IMG/VR virus record: IMGVR_UViG_3300021961_000275
Coordinates: 1-36,601 of that record
DNA length: 36,601 nt
Source: a virus
Direction: 5' to 3' (one strand)
How positions within the stretch are numbered: position 1 is the first letter of the stretch; each line of letters opens with the position of its first letter. Position numbers and translations under genes: made by a program. The notes under the pieces were generated by a model. It had not been told where the DNA came from, made no database searches, and worked only from the letters and a program-made list of their open reading frames with translations. Shown here piece after piece: positions 23,501 to 31,805 of this stretch.

Positions 23501-23965
23501 AGCGTCATCAACGTTACTTAAATATAACAAACCATCAATAACAGAACTACCTGTAATATTAACATTTGTGTTTGCGTAAACATTTTCCACATAAATGTCT
23601 CCTGCAACTTCCAAGTCATTTGAAACGAGAGCATTATTTGCAACAGTAAATGATCTTCCTGGACCATTAACTTCAACAGTACCACCAGCAATAATATTAC
23701 CTGTGGCTGAAGATTCAACACCTAATAATAAGTTTTGTGATAGAGTTAAGTCTTTCTGGAAAAGAACATTATTCGCAACTTGAAGTGGAGTTCCCTCAGC
23801 GGTGATTGTTAAAGATGCTGTTTCAGAAACTATTAGTGTTCCCTCATCTTTCTCATATGTACCAAAACCCAGATCGTTTAAATCTGAAGCAGATCGATTT
23901 GTTTGTATTCTCCACTCATCGATTGTATTAGTTCTAGCAATTGTTGGTATTGTAGTCGTAGGCAT
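20582..23965 (-). CDS. Tail-fibre-like protein (fibre 1, 1127 aa) with C-terminal processing-type domain
   Basis: The N-terminus (MPTTTIPTIARTNTIDEWRI) is of the type seen in virion-anchored fibres. Residues about 180-390 are short Asn/Thr/Ile repeats (INANTANATLALIRTSN), likely a beta-solenoid or beta-prism rod. A WNE-DDWWEV module near 22600 is followed by ANAAY/ANTAL rods including a 66-bp tandem repeat. The last 170 residues (ASSAKYADLAENYLADAKYV, VVGIVSTKPAYIMNSE, VGLKGRVPVRVIGKVKKGD) match the C-terminal domain recalled from marine T4-like fibres and resembling the Peptidase_G2/chaperone group. The ATG has AAGGA upstream. It abuts the enzyme island and shares 61 bp with fibre 2 across it. 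Role in host contact is inferred. Confidence 0.85.
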   Translation of the reverse strand: MPTTTIPTIARTNTIDEWRIQTNRSASDLNDLGFGTYEKDEGTLIVSETASLTITAEGTPLQVANNVLFQKDLTLSQNLLLGVESSATGNIIAGGTVEVNGPGRSFTVANNALVSNDLEVAGDIYVENVYANTNVNITGSSVIDGLLYLSNVDDALIIPTGNARIDTVISSEVDTQGANVDAFYATYAKIEVLDTLPYAEIITLQNTQANVYYLRSNTTFANTSIIRNLTANQTGNIVTLISNDATINTGTITAFDSDTSNITNSTIGTIYNELLQADEINANTANATLALIRTSNISTINANTGNVTLVLSTTANISTVNANTANATLALIRTSNVNLINANTANISNVSITRLDVEQMNVTNNLTVQTGNVRIEGYTSSSDALVVTQGTTRLLTTVIEAPLTVTGKFTQTGEVALQVDTLTLNDGATLNKNANIVNERPDGTDAKISWNEVDDWWEVSTGDTWNSMYKILDRADINDTTTGTSTTEVASARVLKVAFDRAVGEGVYSNGVSAIQNTNITSVISYANSAFRTQNTSGVYANTAYMTANSAQVYANAAYATANTALVAGGQIAGGYANAAYATANTALVAGGQIAGGYANAAYVTANTALLNVNTGASLYANSAYFMANVAVADAATAQGAADKAQVDALSAGVYANSAYLHANSAYISQNTTGVYANAAYTLSNTAIVKGTTGSPLVGTSTQTLYGSLTLAGDGAKLSTPNVSFDNTGTVFFTGKQINFNTNQNQNQGSTDDITINFDRGNKSNTYFSWLETQTGRNADVPLWRIFTNDKTFSGNNYLTITNAFEFSHHTKNILHGSANNLVIQSNANTTAFFAAPESTTSGKILYWNGNKGYEWGDPQGVDLSSTSTLNVDASRITSGLLPRARLGTSAAPGTYDINITGTAAIATSATTAGSAGSATTATNATNVVSGGTVVTGDSGAAKTVFGIKNNGHTSLSGRLVIGWSKATSSKYDDDDNAAIKCSGDIATSRDVWATNFNGVASSAKYADLAENYLADAKYVEGTIMMIGGKKEITAATKDKIMSVVGIVSTKPAYIMNSELKNGTMVGLKGRVPVRVIGKVKKGDMIIVSETPGVGIVSDIKIITPLRMIALKSKKTEEEGLVEVVIL
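21943..22003. repeat. 61-bp exact repeat shared by fibre 1 and fibre 2, copy in fibre 1
   Basis: Exact copy of 3050-3110, same orientation, on the other side of the enzyme island. Confidence 0.85.
22140..22312. repeat. 66-bp tandem repeat in fibre 1 (about 2.6 copies)
   Basis: Units begin at 22140, 22206 and 22272 and differ only at a couple of positions. Each encodes 22 residues (AYATANTALVAGGQIAGGYAN plus A). It is a likely site of slipped-strand or recombination length change in the fibre rod. Confidence 0.85.
22959..23127. repeat. Imperfect 120-bp-period repeat in fibre 1
   Basis: A stretch of about 44 bases from TTTGAAGTTCTAATCAAAGC onward occurs near 22960-23003 and again 120 bases later near 23080-23123. 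Each encodes the NATLALIRTSN unit of the Asn/Thr repeat rod. Confidence 0.75.
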
Positions 23966-23974
23966 TTCTAAACT

Positions 23975-24223
23975 TTAATCCTTTTTATTTAACAATTTTT
24001 TCAACATATCTTTAATTTCAGACAATTCACCACTCATCTCTTCAACTTGGTCTTTGAGTATATTTATGTCGTTATTTTTTGATGAGATTTTTTCACTCAT
24101 ACGTTTTCTATTTTCGTTTTGTAATAAGATGGATTCATTGATGGCCAATAAAGCCTTATTATTTGTGTTTTTGACAAATTGGCCACCTTCCACATTTACT
24201 AATTTTTTTGTTACACTATCCAT
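23975..24223 (-). CDS. Small coiled-coil protein (82 aa) before fibre 1
   Basis: The protein starts MDSVTKKLVNVEGGQFVKNT and its C-terminal half (NDINILKDQVEEMSGELSEI) has a heptad pattern of hydrophobics, so it is probably a coiled coil that trimerises. It follows the giant structural gene by two bases, with GGATT ahead of the ATG formed from that gene's last codons, and precedes fibre 1 by nine bases. A small linker or fibre-assembly subunit is plausible from position, but the family is not recognised. A CATAAATA late-type motif lies inside it. Confidence 0.7.
   Translation of the reverse strand: MDSVTKKLVNVEGGQFVKNTNNKALLAINESILLQNENRKRMSEKISSKNNDINILKDQVEEMSGELSEIKDMLKKLLNKKD
24061..24068 (-). 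promoter_or_regulatory. Candidate late promoter motif CATAAATA for fibre 1
   Basis: The minus strand at 24068-24061 reads CATAAATA, fitting NATAAATA, inside the 82-aa gene and 95 bases before the fibre 1 ATG. The distance is long, so this is only a candidate. Confidence 0.35.
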
Positions 24224-24225
24224 TT

Positions 24226-27200
24226 TTAATCCGCAGGTAAAGCAATAATTCTCAAATCTTTAACTGAAGGAACAACAGCCGGGTCTGAAGAAGTCATAAC
24301 AATTTTTACAGAGAAAGTTTTGAAAGAATCAAATGTTACTCCAGTATCAGAAACATATTTTGCACTATTTTCCGTTAAGGATGGTCTGTATTCATATTCA
24401 ACATATTCATCTGGGTCAATGTTTGGTTTGGTTGATGGGTTAAAACAAACAAACTTTTGATAATTTCTATCTTTAAAATCTGTTGAATCAGAACCAGACA
24501 GTAATTTATAGAATACATGTAATTCTGTTCCTGGTGGTTTGTTAGCTCTAAAGAAAACTCTCAAATCACCAGCATCAAACCCATCGGCCAATTGAACAGG
24601 TTTTGTTATATATCTGGCTTCACAAGGTCCACCGCTGGGGTCAAATTCACTATTCAAAACAATATTAGCATTAACTGGTTCTGTAGCACCATCTGAATTT
24701 GGATATGATATTGTGAAGTCATCCAAATAATTAGCACCGGTTGAATTTACTACAATTGCAGTCACCTTACCATCAACATCAACTGTAGTTTCAACATCCG
24801 CTCCAGTGCCAGAACTTGAAGTAACTGTGATAGCAAAACCATCACTATACTCTGCGCCAGGATTAATTATATTAAAGTCATCTTCATTTATTTCACCATT
24901 ATCAATAAAGTTTTCCCAAGTATTCAGTTGCATACCCTCTAAAGATATTAAAGGTGAAACTGAATCATCATTTGATGTGATAGTGACTGCAACAGTAAAA
25001 TCACCAGCGTTGGTCATTTCTTTTCTTCTAGAACCTACCGTATAATTTGTGTCAAAACTCATATCATAAATTATGTCGGGACTTATAACTCTATATGAAG
25101 TCTCTTTTGTTCCTGCATAAGGCTTGGAGATGAAAGAGTAACTAATTGATGTTGGACTTTCAGAAAGTCCCTCTAAAGAATTAGATAACACTCTAAATTT
25201 ATCAATATATTTCACAGAACTGTGTCTTGGAGATTGCATTGAAAGTGTAACTGTGCCTGTGTTGAACTTACATCTATTAATCTCAAACATCATATCTTCA
25301 TTTAAATATGGCACATATTCCATTGCGTTCTGAGATTTATATAAAGTTCCAACATATGGATTCACAGAGACATATTCATTGTTTAGAGTTGATGCACCTT
25401 TTTCTGCCGACCATATTTGATAATCTGGGCTTTCAGTGGCGACAACTAAAGCATAAAGTCCTGGTTTTAAGAAAATAGGATAATCAAAGGTGAACGTTGT
25501 TTTCGTGTTGTCATTATTCACACTAGGTGAATTGGTTACAACAACATCATCTGGCATCATTTCAACATAAGAATTTGGAATAACATAATCCATTGATGGA
25601 GCACCATTGACTGTAGGTCTTATCTCCACTCTAACCGGCAATGCATCATCTTTTGCTGAGAAAAATATGCTCACACTATCTAAAGAAATTCCATTTGGAT
25701 ACTTCGATTCATCAACAAAGAATGTTTGTGCTGTTGGATCGCACATCCAAGTATTTGTAATTTGTGATGAAACCGTAGTTGACTGTAGAAGCGGAGTTGT
25801 TGCATTTCCAACAAGTTTTACAGCTTGGTCGACATTAAAAGATGTATCAATCAAAGAAGTTTTACTTACAGTAACACCAGAAGAAACAAATGTTTTTTCC
25901 GAGAAAGAAATAGCATCTGCATCATATGTGTTATTGAATGATTCAGTGATTCTAAATTTTCTCTCACCACTTCTGAAAGTTGCATTTGGTGGGTAGAAAA
26001 CACCACCAATTGCACCAAATACATTTGTACTGTTATAACCAATACTATAAACAAATTCCTGGCTTCTTTCAGCAACTTGTGTATTTGATGATAACGTTGC
26101 AACTTTAGTTGAAGTATTATAGGAACTAATAGTATAAGTTGAACCATAACCACCAAAATCTGAAGTTGTTCTAACTAATGTTATTGTATTTCCACTAATG
26201 TCAACTGAAGGAGCATCAGCAGCTAATGTAATAGTTGTTGTAGTTATTGCTTGAGTGACACCACATCTATGATCGGCAACTGAAGATATTATAGCTGTGT
26301 AATTTGAGTCAAGACCGTAAATGTACTTACCAGATAAAGATGTGTCATTTTCATTTACAATCCAAACTTTATTTGTGCCCTTTTCTATTGATGCAACATA
26401 TCCTAAATTATAGGCATTTCCATTATCACTCATATAATTAGATTTTTGTGTCTCAACATCACTATTGTTTGATCCAATTATACAGAATTCTCCGGGTTTT
26501 AATTGATGTGAAGATGTTGTTACTGTAACTCTAGTTGGCGTTACGGTAAATCTATCAACGGAAGTATCATCAAAGAAAGAATAAAATCTTTTATTTGGCC
26601 TCAAACCAGTGCTCTTGAAGTATATCGATCTAGGTTTGAGATAGGGATTTATAGAGAAATCTGTGATAAAACTACCAACATCATATTCAGATGATGAAGT
26701 TCCTATCTGATTCATATTCAGTTCAGCACCTTGGTTTATATAAACACGGTCTGTTGTTGTTTGTTTATTACCATAAGTCATTTTACCGAGATATACAGTA
26801 GAATTTTGAACCTCGGATTTTGTTTCAAACCACTTTTGGTCTACCATTTTAGCAAATGGGTTATCAGCATCATTGTTCCATGTTGGGTTGTTATCACTAA
26901 TCCATTTGAAACCAGAATTGACCCAATTGAAAGCTTCTTGTAATCCTTGGTTTTCCTTCAACACCACTTTAGCTGAAAAACCTGTATCTTTATCACTAGT
27001 GAATTCAGGATACAAATTCATCACACCTTTAAAATTACCAAACAGAGCACCAGCAACGGTTGTGGCTTTTGTTGCATACGGTTGTTGAGCAAACATCTCG
27101 GAAGTATGAGTCAGTGAAAATAGTTTTTTAGTGCCTGTACCATGCACAGCATAATTACCAGTCGAATCACTTTCTCTCCAATTTAATGACCAGGTTTTCA

Positions 27201-30200
27201 TCAAAGATGCTGGTTTTAAAGTTCCATTTTCAATTTTATTTCTGTTATCAAAACCAACATCATAATAAGATGCCTGAGCTGTCGTGTCAACAAAACTATC
27301 AACTAAAATACCATATTTCGACTTTTCGAAACCATTAGCATCAAAAATCTTAGAATCATTGGCATTTTTTTCTAGAGCATTTAAAGCAACATAATATTCC
27401 AATCCTTTGATTCTATTTTCAAAGGCACCAATATCTTTCATCGTAAATCTTCTATTATTATGGAATTCAGCTTTGATATCTTTGACATTTTCGGTGTAAG
27501 GTGGTATGTGTAAAGTATAGATTAACATATCACCATCTTTGACTGGAGGAGCTAAAGGCTCAACTCCAGCATTACCTTCAATAACAACAATTTCTCTGGA
27601 TGGTTTTACAACCAATCTGTCTATTCTACTCAAATAATATTCGAAAGAAACTTCAGATGGAGTGTCTGGGTCAGGACAAACAGCATTTACTAAATTGTCA
27701 GAATTTATAGCTCTAGTTGGTCTGAAATCAAAAGAAGACCTACCACTCAACAATTTACTGTTTGTCTTATCCAAAAATTTAGTGATTTCTCCATATGTTA
27801 AATTTGATGTTGGGTCAATATACGAATCAACGGTAAATAAACCTAAATTTTGTGGAGAAGGTGCTGCGGTATGTCTCAAATATTTAAACTGAACATATAT
27901 TGAACCACCTATAGGAGAACTATAACCACGTTTCAATCTAATTGATGCGTGGTCATAGTGTGTATTTCTTTGTCCCGTGTCAAGTTCATATCTATCAGTA
28001 ACGTCATACAATGGATCCGTTAACATTGATGTTGTAACGTTTGCACTACCAGTTCTTGAATCAATAATTTTTACAATTTCATAAACGTCAGGAACTTTTA
28101 AACTGACCGGAACACCAGGCGTTTTTAATTTTCTAACTGTTCCCTCATCACCTTCATTTTCATTGTCGAAAACGACACATCCAATATCCGGAAACACCCA
28201 ACCTCCAGTTATAGCTGTTCTTGTTCCCTCATCACCATTTTCCAAATCTGAACCTTGAGACAAACCTGTTGAGCTATCAACAGTACGAGCAACAAGTTCG
28301 TGACTTATATCATATTTCGGATAAAGAGTTTTTCTTCTAACAGCTCCTGTAGAACCATCTTCTGCGTTATTAATTTTTGTTAGAATGATTAAATCGGCTT
28401 GAACGCCAGCAACATCAGCAAAATTGATATTGATGGAACCACTACCACTATCAGAAACTGTAATTGCACTGTTGGCTAAACTACAAATTTGGCCTGGAAA
28501 AATATCATCATCGGAGGATGATGCTGACCCACTCTTAATAAAACAAATCATATTGTTTAGTATTGTTAAATCACTTAAAGTGCCTGGAGTTCCAGTTAAA
28601 AATGGAAAAGTATCTCCAGTTGTAGGGGAAATTGTAGCATCACCATCACCATTTGAAACAATACCACTGTAAACTTTTCTAACATATAAATCCATATTAG
28701 ATATTGTTCCATCTTTTATGGAATCATAAGGAACATCGAATATTAACCCCTGTCTATTTGGTTCTTTAATGAAAGAATCGTATGTTGATAGTCCCTGTAT
28801 TGTTGTTGCAGTTCTAGTTGCGGGGTCAATAATTGCACTAAAAGATACGTCACTGTTTGTGATAGATTTGGCTCTCTTAAAATCCGATTGAATTGTAAAA
28901 GTCATACCTGATGTTGGCGTGAAAGGTAATGCCTCAGACAATTCTAAAGTTTTTGCAGAACCGGAAGAATCTGATATTTGTATTGGTGAAACAGTTAAGC
29001 CCGCACCTACAGTTATTGAGAAGTATAATCCAACATATGAATCTACTGGTAACTGTGCGAATGATGCTGGCAAAACGATGTGTGTTGTTGAACATCCTGA
29101 TCCAACAGCGCCACTAATGGTTGTTGAAGTTACATCAAAAACATTAATTGTAAATTTATGGTCACTACCAACGTCCAAAGCATCAGCAGTACTATAATAC
29201 TTCATCATATTGGCTCTTAATGTTCCTATTTTTGATGAACTATAAGCGGCTGGTGTACTGGAATCAATATCAGCTGGTTCGACACAATGCACATCCAGTA
29301 AAGGAAATTCGGATATTGCTAATGTTCCACCAACTGTATTTGCAACAAGATAACTTGAATAGTTTGTGGGTAAGTCATAGTCCGAAACACTGGAAGTTAC
29401 TCTTGCACGATTTAATTCCAACCTAGTTGGTGCGATAGTTTTAACCTCATAACCACCAACGTAAGCTTTACCAGGATCTAAAACAGCAGAGAACGTGTTT
29501 GGATCAACATAATCATTGTTTGCAGTTTGCACATATCCTTCTTCTAATGAAAGTACAAATGGATCTACAGTATAGTTTCCAGACTCTTCATATGTTCTTC
29601 TTGCTAAAGTTTTTTCTATTTCACTATAAATGGGGTAATCAATTTCTTTAGTTTTAACACCATCAACCAATCGAATGACTTCAATAAAAGAAGATTCGTC
29701 CGCAGAATCTAAAGTTCTTTTGCTTAATGTGGTGTTAATTTTAAATCTTGTTGCGCCTGGTGCTTGATAGTTAAAAGAACCTTGAGCTGGGTCTAGTAAA
29801 GAAACGTCATCAATTTCATCAATAACAATCTCTTCAAATTCAATACCAACTCTATAAGAAGGTTGTACATTTACAGTTGTAGTATTTAAACCAATTCTGT
29901 AAAATTGTTCTAACACCAAATACTGTGGGTTTACTTTAACGAATTGACCTTTAAAATAATAAACACCGTCTTGAATACTTGCAACATAAGAACGACCAAC
30001 AGAATTTGTTGGTTTTACTTGGGCATAAAGTTCTTGGCCATATACTTTTAATTCATCAGACTCTTCAAAAAAATCACCACTTAAATATTTTACAGTTAAT
30101 ATTAAATTAACGCCAGAATTATCAACAGCGATAACTTTTGCTCTAACAAGTTTTGATGTATTATAGCCAACAATAATTTTATCTAAGAAATTTTCGACAA

Positions 30201-30459
30201 TGACATCAACAGAACTATATTGTGGTTCCAAAATCAAATAGTAAGCTCTATCATCTAAAGAAATTTTGCCTCCCGTGATGGGGCTACCACTTTTAAAAAT
30301 GTGATTACCAAATTTTTCTATTTGATTCGATAGAATTGTCTGTAATTGTGTTAGTTCTCTGGCCTGAACTCCATATCCAGGTCTAAACAAGACTCGCATA
30401 AAATTCTTGTCTTCATCAAAATCATCAAAATATGGGTCGTAATTAAATAGTTTAGTCAT
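24226..30459 (-). CDS. Giant virion structural protein, DUF4815-type N-terminus (2077 aa)
   Basis: The N-terminus (MTKLFNYDPYFDDFDEDKNF, then FRPGYGVQARELTQLQTILS) is the DUF4815-type sequence recalled from large structural proteins of T4-like cyanophages, directly after the baseplate wedge genes. The middle is long, beta-rich and Ser/Thr-rich (NNRRFTMKDIGAFENRIKGL marks a conserved stretch around residue 1000). Near the C-terminus, at about 24658-24880, is the same GxxY-type beta module seen in the wedge proteins. The last segment (CFNPSTKPNIDPDEYVEYEY) ends in a VPSVKDLRIIALPAD motif. The ATG follows gp8 by 18 bases with an AGGA site. It is probably a peripheral baseplate or tail-fibre-network component. 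No enzymatic motif was noted. Confidence 0.85.
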   Translation of the reverse strand: MTKLFNYDPYFDDFDEDKNFMRVLFRPGYGVQARELTQLQTILSNQIEKFGNHIFKSGSPITGGKISLDDRAYYLILEPQYSSVDVIVENFLDKIIVGYNTSKLVRAKVIAVDNSGVNLILTVKYLSGDFFEESDELKVYGQELYAQVKPTNSVGRSYVASIQDGVYYFKGQFVKVNPQYLVLEQFYRIGLNTTTVNVQPSYRVGIEFEEIVIDEIDDVSLLDPAQGSFNYQAPGATRFKINTTLSKRTLDSADESSFIEVIRLVDGVKTKEIDYPIYSEIEKTLARRTYEESGNYTVDPFVLSLEEGYVQTANNDYVDPNTFSAVLDPGKAYVGGYEVKTIAPTRLELNRARVTSSVSDYDLPTNYSSYLVANTVGGTLAISEFPLLDVHCVEPADIDSSTPAAYSSSKIGTLRANMMKYYSTADALDVGSDHKFTINVFDVTSTTISGAVGSGCSTTHIVLPASFAQLPVDSYVGLYFSITVGAGLTVSPIQISDSSGSAKTLELSEALPFTPTSGMTFTIQSDFKRAKSITNSDVSFSAIIDPATRTATTIQGLSTYDSFIKEPNRQGLIFDVPYDSIKDGTISNMDLYVRKVYSGIVSNGDGDATISPTTGDTFPFLTGTPGTLSDLTILNNMICFIKSGSASSSDDDIFPGQICSLANSAITVSDSGSGSININFADVAGVQADLIILTKINNAEDGSTGAVRRKTLYPKYDISHELVARTVDSSTGLSQGSDLENGDEGTRTAITGGWVFPDIGCVVFDNENEGDEGTVRKLKTPGVPVSLKVPDVYEIVKIIDSRTGSANVTTSMLTDPLYDVTDRYELDTGQRNTHYDHASIRLKRGYSSPIGGSIYVQFKYLRHTAAPSPQNLGLFTVDSYIDPTSNLTYGEITKFLDKTNSKLLSGRSSFDFRPTRAINSDNLVNAVCPDPDTPSEVSFEYYLSRIDRLVVKPSREIVVIEGNAGVEPLAPPVKDGDMLIYTLHIPPYTENVKDIKAEFHNNRRFTMKDIGAFENRIKGLEYYVALNALEKNANDSKIFDANGFEKSKYGILVDSFVDTTAQASYYDVGFDNRNKIENGTLKPASLMKTWSLNWRESDSTGNYAVHGTGTKKLFSLTHTSEMFAQQPYATKATTVAGALFGNFKGVMNLYPEFTSDKDTGFSAKVVLKENQGLQEAFNWVNSGFKWISDNNPTWNNDADNPFAKMVDQKWFETKSEVQNSTVYLGKMTYGNKQTTTDRVYINQGAELNMNQIGTSSSEYDVGSFITDFSINPYLKPRSIYFKSTGLRPNKRFYSFFDDTSVDRFTVTPTRVTVTTSSHQLKPGEFCIIGSNNSDVETQKSNYMSDNGNAYNLGYVASIEKGTNKVWIVNENDTSLSGKYIYGLDSNYTAIISSVADHRCGVTQAITTTTITLAADAPSVDISGNTITLVRTTSDFGGYGSTYTISSYNTSTKVATLSSNTQVAERSQEFVYSIGYNSTNVFGAIGGVFYPPNATFRSGERKFRITESFNNTYDADAISFSEKTFVSSGVTVSKTSLIDTSFNVDQAVKLVGNATTPLLQSTTVSSQITNTWMCDPTAQTFFVDESKYPNGISLDSVSIFFSAKDDALPVRVEIRPTVNGAPSMDYVIPNSYVEMMPDDVVVTNSPSVNNDNTKTTFTFDYPIFLKPGLYALVVATESPDYQIWSAEKGASTLNNEYVSVNPYVGTLYKSQNAMEYVPYLNEDMMFEINRCKFNTGTVTLSMQSPRHSSVKYIDKFRVLSNSLEGLSESPTSISYSFISKPYAGTKETSYRVISPDIIYDMSFDTNYTVGSRRKEMTNAGDFTVAVTITSNDDSVSPLISLEGMQLNTWENFIDNGEINEDDFNIINPGAEYSDGFAITVTSSSGTGADVETTVDVDGKVTAIVVNSTGANYLDDFTISYPNSDGATEPVNANIVLNSEFDPSGGPCEARYITKPVQLADGFDAGDLRVFFRANKPPGTELHVFYKLLSGSDSTDFKDRNYQKFVCFNPSTKPNIDPDEYVEYEYRPSLTENSAKYVSDTGVTFDSFKTFSVKIVMTSSDPAVVPSVKDLRIIALPAD

Positions 30460-30477
30460 TTACTCTTTTTTCCTAAG

Positions 30478-31797
30478 TCAGAAGCTTAATATGAATCGTA
30501 CTCTTTCGGTTTGATCTGGATCTCTTACAACAGCAGCTTTGTTCGTGACATACAAAACTTTACCGCTATAAGGTTCTAAAGTTGGTGGAATTAGATTTAA
30601 TCCAACTCGTATTGCACCACTCGTTAAACCTTTTATTGGTTGATTTGATGTAAAAGTTCCTATCAAATTGTTTAAAAATAGTGTGTTTGTTGTTTCATCA
30701 AAAGATATTACATCAGCAGAAAAATTGTCTTGAACAACTCTCTCGTCGTTGTTAAAATCACCAACACCAGGAGAAACTCTTATTTGTGTATACAGTTTAT
30801 ATATGTCGCCGCTGGCTAATGTTGTAGTTCCATACACATATGGGTTGTGAAGGAGGTGAACTTGTCTAAATTCATTTTCAGCTGGAAAAACACCCTCTTC
30901 GGATTCCGTAAAATCCACATTAAACATTACTGTGTTTGCATACAACTCTTCAACTGGGTCATAACCATGTCCATTTTGTGGACCTAAAACAATTGTAGCT
31001 GATGCTTGAGTGCCAATTCCTCCAGTCACATCAGTAAAAATCAAATTGGCTCTAGTGTAATTTTCACCACGATTCTGTATAATAATATCAGTAACATGAC
31101 CATCTATCACGTTAGCCTTTAATACTGCATTTTGTCCATCACCTTCTACAGTAATTATGCCTTGAACAGAACCATCGACATAATTATTACCACCATTTTC
31201 TATTTTAACAATATCGATACTTCTATTCACAGCTGTTGCACGTACAAATCTATTATAATCGACGGGCATCCAATCCCGATTCAAGAATTTTTGTTTTTGG
31301 TTTGAAGAAAGTGTATAAAGGTATTTCCATTTATACCCATCGGAGGTAAGAAAATAAGGCTCTTCTAGTGACGTTGCAGACAAAACTAACTGTGGTTCGT
31401 CCGTAGATCCTACTGCACCATTATTATCTAAACATTTGAAAACTTGGTCGACAGAATTTAAAATATAAAATGGTGTTCCAGCAGGACATGTCATGCAGCC
31501 AAATTCCGCATATACAGTACCAGATTCCCAATTAACTCTAGGAACAACAAAGGAAACACTATCCAACGAAAGTCTTCTTGCCACAATACCAGAATCATGA
31601 TAAGAAACTAAGTCCATGACAGATTGTTCCGGTGTTGGAGGTGATTGTTCATTGTCCCAAGGTAATTGTCTACCCAAAACAACATACATGAAAGACCTTT
31701 TATTCAAAGGTAAATACGTATTGGCGGCCAAATTCATCAATTCAATGAACTGCCGGCCAACTAAAGTTGAAAAACTGTGAGTTATTAATTGTTCCAT
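30478..31797 (-). CDS. 8: Baseplate wedge protein gp8 (439 aa)
   Basis: In T4-like phages gp8 binds gp7/gp10 and gp6 in the baseplate wedge. Here RSFMYVVLGRQLPWDNEQSP-P near residues 34-55 and SDGYKWKYLYTLSSNQKQKF near 152-171 are the conserved landmarks of marine phage gp8 proteins. T4 gp8 is 334 residues; this version is longer, partly because of an inserted beta module at about residues 195-272 (ENGGNNYVDG, then GENYTRANLIF). The ATG at 31797 is eight bases after the stop of the 948-aa gene with no strong Shine-Dalgarno. The location between the gp7-position gene and the DUF4815 gene matches the usual order. Confidence 0.82.
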   Translation of the reverse strand: MEQLITHSFSTLVGRQFIELMNLAANTYLPLNKRSFMYVVLGRQLPWDNEQSPPTPEQSVMDLVSYHDSGIVARRLSLDSVSFVVPRVNWESGTVYAEFGCMTCPAGTPFYILNSVDQVFKCLDNNGAVGSTDEPQLVLSATSLEEPYFLTSDGYKWKYLYTLSSNQKQKFLNRDWMPVDYNRFVRATAVNRSIDIVKIENGGNNYVDGSVQGIITVEGDGQNAVLKANVIDGHVTDIIIQNRGENYTRANLIFTDVTGGIGTQASATIVLGPQNGHGYDPVEELYANTVMFNVDFTESEEGVFPAENEFRQVHLLHNPYVYGTTTLASGDIYKLYTQIRVSPGVGDFNNDERVVQDNFSADVISFDETTNTLFLNNLIGTFTSNQPIKGLTSGAIRVGLNLIPPTLEPYSGKVLYVTNKAAVVRDPDQTERVRFILSF

Positions 31798-31805
31798 TTT
31801 ATTAT

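Noticed and set aside
24806-29426. Plus-strand ORFs opposite the giant structural gene
   Set aside because: Composition and lack of start signals show them to be antisense shadows of the 2077-residue frame.
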